From UBA4923 sp964606165 (GTDB lineage Bacteria > Bacillota > Clostridia > Saccharofermentanales > DTU023), in the NCBI GenBank assembly GCA_964606165.1, contig CAZSFQ010000012.1, positions 1 through 48,705 of the forward strand: a DNA stretch of 48,705 bases, in the 5' to 3' direction. This document shows, piece by piece, positions 40,757 to 46,388 of this stretch. The notes under the pieces were generated by a model, which ran no database searches, was not told the origin of the DNA, and saw only the letters and a list, made by a program, of their open reading frames with translations. Position 1 is the stretch's first letter. Every line of letters starts with the position of its first letter. The translations under genes were made by a program, and so were the position numbers.

Positions 40757-41353
40757 TTATTCGTCGTCGCTTTCCGTTTCTTCCAGGTGCATACGGGCCC
40801 CAAAACGGTTGGCCATTAGGGCCAGAATCGGGATTCCGAGCACGATGAGAATGGCGATATTGGCGATGGACGCGACAAGCCCCTGGGTGATTGAGGTTTG
40901 AAGTTCGCCGGCGTACATGACCATGGTCAGAAGCGGGGTGACCAGGGCGAAGGCGGCGAGAACGCCGACCACGACAGTCACGGCATAGATGATGGCATGC
41001 TTGACCTTAAAGACACCATCCATGATGTAGGCTCCGTAAACGGGGAGCAGGCCGACGAAAAAGCCCATGACGGCATTCCCGATCGACCAGTCAAACCACA
41101 AGCCCCAGCCTCCGATCAGATCGGCGATGACATTGCCCAAAAAGAGTGTGAGTGCCGTGGGGACAGCGCCGGTCAGCGCGCCTACAAATATGGGAACCAG
41201 CAGAGCAGTCGACAGCTGTGTGTTGGTGAAGATTGGAATCCCGCCGTAGATCATCAGTACACCGTAGAGCGCTGCTCCGATCGCGACGGTGACGATGGTC
41301 CGGGTCTTTTTCCAGTCTCCGAAAATCTTCTTTGCCAAACTTAATTCCTTCAT
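40757..41353 (-). CDS. ECF transporter S component (UPF0397/riboflavin-like family)
   Basis: This 198-residue membrane protein is the substrate-capturing part of the ECF system. It has five to six helices, with the family-type stretches TVAIGAALYGVLMIYGGIP and FLGNVIADLIGGWGLWFDW. ATG 41353 has a strong AAGGAGG. UPF0397 proteins occur with the fused two-domain ATPase as here, but their substrates are mostly unproven; the riboflavin name comes from family annotation. Co-expression with a SAM-cleaving enzyme hints at a nucleoside or methionine-type ligand. Confidence 0.82.
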   Translation of the reverse strand: MKELSLAKKIFGDWKKTRTIVTVAIGAALYGVLMIYGGIPIFTNTQLSTALLVPIFVGALTGAVPTALTLFLGNVIADLIGGWGLWFDWSIGNAVMGFFVGLLPVYGAYIMDGVFKVKHAIIYAVTVVVGVLAAFALVTPLLTMVMYAGELQTSITQGLVASIANIAILIVLGIPILALMANRFGARMHLEETESDDE

Positions 41354-41389
41354 GCGAATCCTCCTTTGTTTTTCGGAATCTCCCGCTTG

Positions 41390-41395
41390 ATTATA
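41390..41395 (-). promoter_or_regulatory. -10 box of the ECF operon promoter
   Basis: On the minus strand a consensus TATAAT lies at 41395-41390, about 37 bases before the S-component ATG. No good -35 is visible at 16-18 bases. The rest of 41396-41511, up to the toxin gene, shows no terminator I can support, so read-through from the toxin-antitoxin pair is possible. Confidence 0.45.
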
Positions 41396-41511
41396 CACGA
41401 CAGGGCTGATTTATTAGGCGTGGCCTTTGGCAAATCGGGCTGGAACAACAAAAAGGCCCGTAAAAACGAACTTTTATTTACCATGAGCAGCTGCCAATTT
41501 GCCTGTTTCCG

Positions 41512-41754
41512 CTATCCCGTCACAGCCAGAACATAGTTTGTTTTGCCGGGATCATCGATTTCACAAAGTATCCGGATTTTCCCCACCCTGTATCTCCAGT
41601 TTTGCGGATCCATCTTTATGAGCGGTTTCCCGAGTGATCCTGGATTGTCCATATGCTTTAATTTTTGTAAATAAACGGTTACTTTTCTCGCCTCAAACCG
41701 GTCCATTTTCTTTAAGTCTTTAATTGCCGCGGGTTCGATTTTAACTTGGTACAT
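41512..41754 (-). CDS. RelE/ParE-family toxin
   Basis: This 80-residue small basic protein has a RelE-like fold pattern: MYQVKIEPAAIKDLKKMD, then a helix, KPLIKMDPQNWRYRVGKIRILCEI and a final strand YVLAVTG. RelE-type toxins usually cut mRNA on the ribosome. The ATG at 41754 fits the family start; a TTG at 41778 overlapping the antitoxin stop would add eight residues. Composition is clearly AT-richer than neighbouring genes, suggesting horizontal gain. Confidence 0.8.
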   Translation of the reverse strand: MYQVKIEPAAIKDLKKMDRFEARKVTVYLQKLKHMDNPGSLGKPLIKMDPQNWRYRVGKIRILCEIDDPGKTNYVLAVTG

Positions 41755-41774
41755 TTTGCTCTCTAAAGAATGCG

Positions 41775-42002
41775 TCAAAGGCCAAGTTCAGCGATGACTT
41801 CATCCAGATCCTTGCTTAATTCTTTTTGTCTCCTTCCTGAATTGACTCTTTCATTAAAAAGTTGAATGTCCATTTCATCTTCAATCTTTTCGAAAATTGT
41901 GTCCCTTACGAATTGAGAAATGGATTTTCCCTCACTATTAGCGAATTTTTCAAGTACAATTTCCTGTTCTTTGTCGATTCTGATCGATAGCACTTTACTC
42001 AT
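41775..42002 (-). CDS. RHH-type antitoxin (RelB/DUF6290-like)
   Basis: This 75-residue protein has an N-terminal ribbon-helix-helix: a KVLSIRIDKEQ strand, then LEKFANSEGKSISQFVRDTI with the turn at EGKS. A charged C-terminal helix (ELSKDLDEVIAEL) would wrap the toxin. AAAGGAGGG precedes the ATG. It lies just upstream of the toxin and downstream of a perfect palindrome, the usual layout for autoregulation. Confidence 0.82.
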   Translation of the reverse strand: MSKVLSIRIDKEQEIVLEKFANSEGKSISQFVRDTIFEKIEDEMDIQLFNERVNSGRRQKELSKDLDEVIAELGL

Positions 42003-42051
42003 AGACCCTCCTTTATCCTGATCTCACGCCTTGAGACTCATTTGCACACAT

Positions 42052-42081
42052 ATTCGTATGACATTGTCATACGAATTTCAA
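42052..42081 (-). promoter_or_regulatory. Operator-promoter of the toxin-antitoxin pair
   Basis: A perfect palindrome with 12-base arms (ATTCGTATGACA and TGTCATACGAAT) around one T covers 42052-42076. On the minus strand TTGAAA (42081-42076), a 17-base spacer and TACGAA (42058-42053) form a promoter, so the palindrome fills the spacer and -10. Binding of the RHH antitoxin here would block transcription. Confidence 0.75.
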
Positions 42082-42120
42082 GCGGGCATAAGCTTTCACA
42101 AAATTTGGACAGTGTGAAGT

Positions 42121-42145
42121 TTGAATTGAGGATCTGACAATTCAA
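42121..42145. repeat. Short AT-rich inverted repeat
   Basis: TTGAATTG and CAATTCAA form perfect 8-bp arms with a 9-base loop between the toxin-antitoxin operator and the tRNA terminator. There is no adjoining T run. The role is unknown. Confidence 0.4.
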
Positions 42146-42150
42146 GATAT

Positions 42151-42185
42151 AAAAAACCCCGCTACGGTTGTATCCGTAACGGAGT
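42151..42185 (-). terminator. Terminator of the tRNA-Glu/tRNA-Leu unit
   Basis: On the minus strand ACTCCGTTACGG pairs with CCGTAGCGGGGT (two G-T pairs) around a 6-base loop and is followed by six T. It lies just after tRNA-Leu. Confidence 0.88.
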
Positions 42186-42190
42186 CCTTA

Positions 42191-42277
42191 TGGTGCGGCC
42201 AAGAGGACTTGAACCTCCACCGAGTTGCCCCGACTAGAACCTGAATCTAGCGCGTCTGCCAATTCCGCCATGGCCGC
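42191..42277 (-). tRNA. tRNA-Leu (anticodon CAG)
   Basis: This class II tRNA has a long variable arm (CGGGGCAACTCG). Acceptor GCGGCCA pairs with TGGCCGC, followed by A and CCA. The anticodon loop TTCAGGT gives CAG, reading CTG leucine codons. The minus-strand gene follows tRNA-Glu by four bases. Confidence 0.94.
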
Positions 42278-42281
42278 GTGC

Positions 42282-42356
42282 TGGTGACCCCAAGGAGAGT
42301 CGAACTCCTGATTTCGCCGTGAGAGGGCGACGTCTTCACCACTTGACCATGGGGCC
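42282..42356 (-). tRNA. tRNA-Glu (anticodon CTC)
   Basis: Acceptor GGCCCCA pairs with TGGGGTC (one G-T), then A and an encoded CCA. The anticodon loop CTCTCAC gives CTC, reading GAG. The T loop is TTCGACT. It is first in the two-tRNA minus-strand unit. Confidence 0.94.
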
Positions 42357-42372
42357 TTCCGCAACGGATTGA

Positions 42373-42401
42373 ATTATAGCATGAGAAAAATGAAGAGGCA
42401 A
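42373..42401 (-). promoter_or_regulatory. Promoter of the tRNA-Glu/tRNA-Leu unit
   Basis: On the minus strand TTGCCT (42401-42396), exactly 17 bases and TATAAT (42378-42373) precede tRNA-Glu by about 16 bases. The same two boxes and spacing recur at feoA. Confidence 0.8.
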
Positions 42402-42406
42402 CAGCT

Positions 42407-43843
42407 CTAGGGTGAGGACGGGAGCTTGCGGACCAGCTCCTTGAAATGCCTGCCACGCTCATCAAAATCCTGGAAGCGGTCATAGCTGGTGCCGGCCGGG
42501 GAGAGGAGAACGGCATCTCCGGGCATGGCCATTTCGCGGGCTATACGGACGGCTTCTTCGTAGTCGTCCGCGTGCAGGATCTGAAGGTCTTCAAAAACAA
42601 GGTTGACCGAACCACATTCTTGCTTGATAGATTCCAGGATTAGACCGGCATTCTGGCCGCAAAGGATGATTCGGCCGGTCGTTTCAGCGATGGCCCTGCC
42701 AAGGCCGGTGTAATCGCTGTTCTTGTCCTGGCCTCCGGTGATCAATACCAGGTCTTCATTGCGGTCACGAAAGGCCTCAAGAGTTTTCTTTGTGCGGTCA
42801 GGTGAGCTGTCGACCGAGCTGTTGTACCAGCGCACGCCGTCAAGTTCACGGATCCATTCGATCCGGTGTTCAACTCCGCGGAAGCTGCGGGCGACCCGGC
42901 GCACTGCGTCAAGCGGGATATCGCCTGCTGTCACGACGGCCGCGGCCAGGATGTTCTCCAGATTGAAGCTGCCCGGCAAGAGCACTTCCTCTTCATTGAC
43001 CAGGACTTCCTGGCCGCCGGGGCTTGTCCTGATCCAGAGCTGGCCCTTTTCCCGCCATGCCGTAACGGACCGGCCCGCCTCCTTGATGTTGAACCAGGCA
43101 AGCTCTCCCTTGGCCTCATTTTGGAAGGCCGGTGAAAGGGGATCCAGGGCGTTGAGGACCAGCCGATCCAGGATGCCCTGGGCTCTGAAAATATTCTTCT
43201 TGGCCTCCGCGTATTCTTCGAAGTCCGTATGGAAGTCGAGGTGGTTGGGGATGATATTGGTAATGACCGCGCCTTGGATCACAGGCAGCATGTCCATGAG
43301 CTGGAAGCTGGACAGTTCCAGGACGACCCGGTCCGTCGGCACCATGGTCTCAATCTGATCCAGCAGGGGTGTCCCGATGTTCCCCCCGGTGAAGACACGG
43401 TGGCCGCCCTCTTCCAGCATGAGTCCGATCAGGCTGGTCGTCGTTGTCTTCCCGTCGCTGCCGGTGACAGCGTAAATAGGGGCAGGGCAGAGCTCGGTGA
43501 ACAAGGCGATCTCAGATGTAATGACAGCTCCCCTTTGCCGCTCACGGATCAACTCGGGCAGATCAAGCTTCATCTTGGGTGTGCGGAAGATCAGATCAAA
43601 GCCTGTCAGCTTGTCAAGATAGCTTTCGCCTGTGTGCCAGTCCAGTGAAATGCCTTGTAATGACAAGCTGTCCTGTATCGCTTTCAGCCTGGAATCGCCG
43701 GAATCCATCCTGTCAAAGACAGTGACATCCCGGTTGAGCGGGAAGAGCCAACGGATCAGGGGCCGGTTGCTGATGCCGGCGCCGATCACTGCGACGCGTT
43801 TTCCGGCCAGGGATTGTTTGAAAGCTTCAAGACTTGTTTTCAT
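42407..43843 (-). CDS. murD: UDP-N-acetylmuramoylalanine-D-glutamate ligase
   Basis: MurD adds D-glutamate to UDP-MurNAc-L-Ala in peptidoglycan synthesis, using ATP. The 478-residue protein has an N-terminal Rossmann part (RVAVIGAGISNRPLIRWL), the ATP-binding loop TGSDGKTTTTSL, the central-domain ELSSFQL and NIIPNHLDFH blocks, GVEHRIEWI and the C-terminal domain with LLSPAGTSYDRF. ATG 43843 is used with GGGAG nine bases upstream. It lies 21 bases after feoB, away from the usual dcw cluster, so it may be co-transcribed with iron uptake genes. Confidence 0.92.
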   Translation of the reverse strand: MKTSLEAFKQSLAGKRVAVIGAGISNRPLIRWLFPLNRDVTVFDRMDSGDSRLKAIQDSLSLQGISLDWHTGESYLDKLTGFDLIFRTPKMKLDLPELIRERQRGAVITSEIALFTELCPAPIYAVTGSDGKTTTTSLIGLMLEEGGHRVFTGGNIGTPLLDQIETMVPTDRVVLELSSFQLMDMLPVIQGAVITNIIPNHLDFHTDFEEYAEAKKNIFRAQGILDRLVLNALDPLSPAFQNEAKGELAWFNIKEAGRSVTAWREKGQLWIRTSPGGQEVLVNEEEVLLPGSFNLENILAAAVVTAGDIPLDAVRRVARSFRGVEHRIEWIRELDGVRWYNSSVDSSPDRTKKTLEAFRDRNEDLVLITGGQDKNSDYTGLGRAIAETTGRIILCGQNAGLILESIKQECGSVNLVFEDLQILHADDYEEAVRIAREMAMPGDAVLLSPAGTSYDRFQDFDERGRHFKELVRKLPSSP

Positions 43844-43864
43844 GATTGGCAACTCCCATCTCCC

Positions 43865-45892
43865 TTATAGCACAAGAAGGGCCAGATGATAGGCCAGCCA
43901 GGCGATGACCCAGGCGAAGGCAGTCTGGTAGAAGACAATCAGCATGAAGCCGCCGCGCTTGAGATTGAGCTCGCGGCTCATGACGGTGACGGCAGCGGCG
44001 CAGGGAGTGTAAAGGAGGATGAAGACCAGGAAGGAGATGCCGGCGGCAGGCGTGAAAAGCCGGGACAGGGCCATCTGGAGAGTGGGCGCTGTGGCGGCGG
44101 TCGCGACCGACAGGGCGCTGATGACTACCTCCTTGGCAGTAAAGCCGGCGATGAGGGCGCTGGTAACCGCCCAGCTGTTAAAGCCCAGGGGGGCGAATAC
44201 AGGGCTGATCCAGCGGGCCACCGTGGCCAGCATGCTCTGTTCTGGGGAAGCGACAGGGAAAAAGCGGAAATCAAAGGTTTGGAAGAACCAGATGATCATG
44301 GTGACCAGCATGATGATGGTGAAGGCCCGGTAGAAGAATTCCTTGGCGTGGCGCCAGACCAGCTTGCCGAGCGAAATTAGGGAGGGGAAGCGGTATAGCG
44401 GCAGTTCCAAAATGAATGGCGAGGCCTCTCCTTTGAAGAGGGTGCGGCGAAGGAGCAGGGCCGTCAAAATTGCCAGGACCATCCCCAGGATATAAAGGCC
44501 GAGCACGACCAGGGTCACCTGGCCGGGGAAAAGAGTCCGGGCGATGAGGCCGTAAACGGGTACCTTGGCGGAGCAGCTCATAAAGGGGATCAGGAGGGTG
44601 GTCAGGTAGCGGTCGCGCTTGGAAGGCAGGGTCCTGGTGGCCATGACGGCCGGTACCGAGCAGCCGAAGCCCAGAAGCATGGGGACCATGCTGGCGCCGG
44701 AAAGGCCGATATGGCGCAGGAGCCGGTCCATCATGAAGGCAACCCGGGCCATGTAGCCGCTGTCTTCCAGGATGGAAAGCAAAAAGAAGAGCAGGAGAAT
44801 CATGGGCAGGAACTCAAGGACGCTGCCCACTCCGGAGAAGATGCCGTCCACAATGGCAGATTGGATGAGGGGATTCATACCCAGGGATTCAATGCCGCGG
44901 CCGACCGCCTCACCGGCCAGGCCAATCAGTTCGGCCAGACCCTCGCTCAAAAAACTTCCCAAAGGGCCGAAAGTGATCCAGAAGACTGCGGCCATGATGG
45001 CAAAGAAGAGGGGGATACCCAGATACTTGTGGATCAGGATGCGGTCCAGGGTCCGGCTGAAGCTGGGGACCTCCTCATAGTTGGGGTAGTCACAGACCAG
45101 TACTTTTCTTTCGATGCCGGAGATGAAGTCGTAACGCATATCGGCAATGGCGGCCCAGCGGTCGGTTCCGCTCTCGCGCTCGAGTTCGATGACGATATGC
45201 TCAACCGCCTCAAGCTCATTCTGGTTCAAGCCGAGCTTGGGGATGAACAGGTCATCGCTCTCCACCAGCTTGGTCGCGGCAAAGCGCGGTGTCACCCCAA
45301 GCTTCTCGGCGTGGTCCTCAATCAGGGCGGCGATGGAGTGAATAGCCCGGTGTACGGTGCCGCTGCACAGGTCGGGATTTTTTGGCCTGACCTTGTTTTT
45401 GGCCGTTTCGACGGAGATGCGGGCGTACTCGGATACCCCCTTGTTCTGGCTGGCCGAGATGGCGACGACAGGTATGCCCAGTTCTTCCTGGAGCTGGTCC
45501 ACATCGACTTGCCGGCCCAGGGCCGGCATCTCGTCAATCATGTTCAGGGCGATCGTCATGGGGATATCGAGCTCGATCAGCTGGAGGGTAAGGTAGAGGC
45601 CGCGTTCCAGGCTGGTGGCATCGACGATATTCATGATCAGGTCCGGTTTCTCATCGATGAGAAAGTCACGGCTGATGATTTCTTCGGGCGAATAGGGAGA
45701 AAGCGAGTAGATACCGGGAAGGTCAACAATGGTGCAGTCGGGATGGTTCCTTATCCGCCCCTCGACGCGCTCCACGGTGACGCCGGGGTAGTTGGACACC
45801 TGCTGGTCACTTCCGGTCAAACGGTTGAAAAGAGTGGTCTTGCCTGAATTTTGATTGCCCATCAGGGCGAATGTCAGCTTCTCCTGCGCCAT
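43865..45892 (-). CDS. feoB: Ferrous iron transporter FeoB
   Basis: FeoB imports Fe2+ across the inner membrane using a GTPase domain. The 675-residue protein starts with G1 GNQNSGKTTLFN, NYPGVTVERVEG, DLPGIYSLSP and NMID (G4). A GDI-like helical linker follows, then the membrane part with GCSVPAVMATRTLPSKRDR and PFMSCSAKVPVY, including the conserved Cys gate. ATG 45892 has an AAGGTGG site; a GTG two codons earlier is possible. The start lies inside the feoA reading frame. Confidence 0.94.
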   Translation of the reverse strand: MAQEKLTFALMGNQNSGKTTLFNRLTGSDQQVSNYPGVTVERVEGRIRNHPDCTIVDLPGIYSLSPYSPEEIISRDFLIDEKPDLIMNIVDATSLERGLYLTLQLIELDIPMTIALNMIDEMPALGRQVDVDQLQEELGIPVVAISASQNKGVSEYARISVETAKNKVRPKNPDLCSGTVHRAIHSIAALIEDHAEKLGVTPRFAATKLVESDDLFIPKLGLNQNELEAVEHIVIELERESGTDRWAAIADMRYDFISGIERKVLVCDYPNYEEVPSFSRTLDRILIHKYLGIPLFFAIMAAVFWITFGPLGSFLSEGLAELIGLAGEAVGRGIESLGMNPLIQSAIVDGIFSGVGSVLEFLPMILLLFFLLSILEDSGYMARVAFMMDRLLRHIGLSGASMVPMLLGFGCSVPAVMATRTLPSKRDRYLTTLLIPFMSCSAKVPVYGLIARTLFPGQVTLVVLGLYILGMVLAILTALLLRRTLFKGEASPFILELPLYRFPSLISLGKLVWRHAKEFFYRAFTIIMLVTMIIWFFQTFDFRFFPVASPEQSMLATVARWISPVFAPLGFNSWAVTSALIAGFTAKEVVISALSVATAATAPTLQMALSRLFTPAAGISFLVFILLYTPCAAAVTVMSRELNLKRGGFMLIVFYQTAFAWVIAWLAYHLALLVL

Positions 45893-46227
45893 CGCCACCT
45901 TCTTCTCCCTGGTTTTCCTTCGCTTTGGACGCGGGAAGTATCATGGCGCCGGAGCCCCGGCCTTCGATAAGCGCAGGCGCGTGTACAGGCATCAGCGCAG
46001 TAAGTGAGCGGTTCAATCTCAATGTCCCCGGCCGCCTCCCGGCGAAGAGAAAGCCTGTAACCGCGCAGGCAAAGTTGCATGGGATCGCCCAGGGGAGCCA
46101 TGCGGACCAGCTTGACCACGGTGCCTGGTGTCAGGCCCATATCGAGAAGCCGGCGCCTCAGCTCACCGTTTCCGTGGACGCGGACGATACGGGCGCATTG
46201 ATCGATTGTCAATTCATCAAGGAACAC
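45874..46227 (-). CDS. feoA: FeoA with an unusual cysteine- and arginine-rich tail
   Basis: FeoA is a small SH3-like protein that supports FeoB. Residues 1-74 are normal: VHGNGELRRRLLDMGLTPGTVVKLVRMAP (blocks LRRRLLDMGLTPG and VVKLVRMAP), then LCLRGYRLSLRREAAGDIEI. The protein then continues to 117 residues with C77, C81 and C85 in CADACTRAC, followed by a basic stretch ending RRRWRWRRRS. The last part is encoded by DNA overlapping the feoB ribosome site and start. The start is GTG 46227, 13 bases after AGGAG. The tail may bind metal or nucleic acid, or be by-product read-through. Confidence 0.85.
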   Translation of the reverse strand: MFLDELTIDQCARIVRVHGNGELRRRLLDMGLTPGTVVKLVRMAPLGDPMQLCLRGYRLSLRREAAGDIEIEPLTYCADACTRACAYRRPGLRRHDTSRVQSEGKPGRRRWRWRRRS

Positions 46228-46268
46228 GGCAAAAACAGGTCACTCCTCAAGATTTTCCCATCTTGGAA

Positions 46269-46297
46269 ATTATAGGGCAAGGAGGGCAAAGAGGCAA
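46269..46297 (-). promoter_or_regulatory. Promoter of feoAB
   Basis: On the minus strand TTGCCT (46297-46292), 17 bases and TATAAT (46274-46269) form a near-consensus promoter. The spacer is built of a repeating unit (plus strand GGGCAAGGA, GGGCAAAGA, GGCAAACC). A short hairpin CAAGAT/ATCTTG lies at the expected transcript start (46248-46265). No Fur-type box is evident. Confidence 0.75.
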
Positions 46298-46372
46298 ACC
46301 TTAAAAGAGCCATAAAAGGACTGACACAGGCTGTTATCTTTGAATTTTCGCCACATTCAGACTTGGCGGCTG

Positions 46373-46381
46373 TGATAAAAT
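46373..46381 (+). promoter_or_regulatory. Extended -10 promoter of uvrA, apparently leaderless
   Basis: TGA-TAAAAT is an extended -10 (TG at 46373-46374, box 46376-46381). No good -35 is present. Transcription would begin at about 46388, one base before the uvrA ATG, and no ribosome site precedes it. Confidence 0.5.
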
Positions 46382-46388
46382 ACAAGCC

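Noticed and set aside
42191..42356. Integrated prophage or island attached to the tRNA genes
   Set aside because: There is no integrase, no duplicated tRNA end and only a two-gene toxin-antitoxin insert, so no larger mobile element can be supported.
44711..45847. 378-residue open frame antisense to feoB
   Set aside because: feoB on the other strand has complete GTPase and membrane motifs; the antisense frame is a composition effect.
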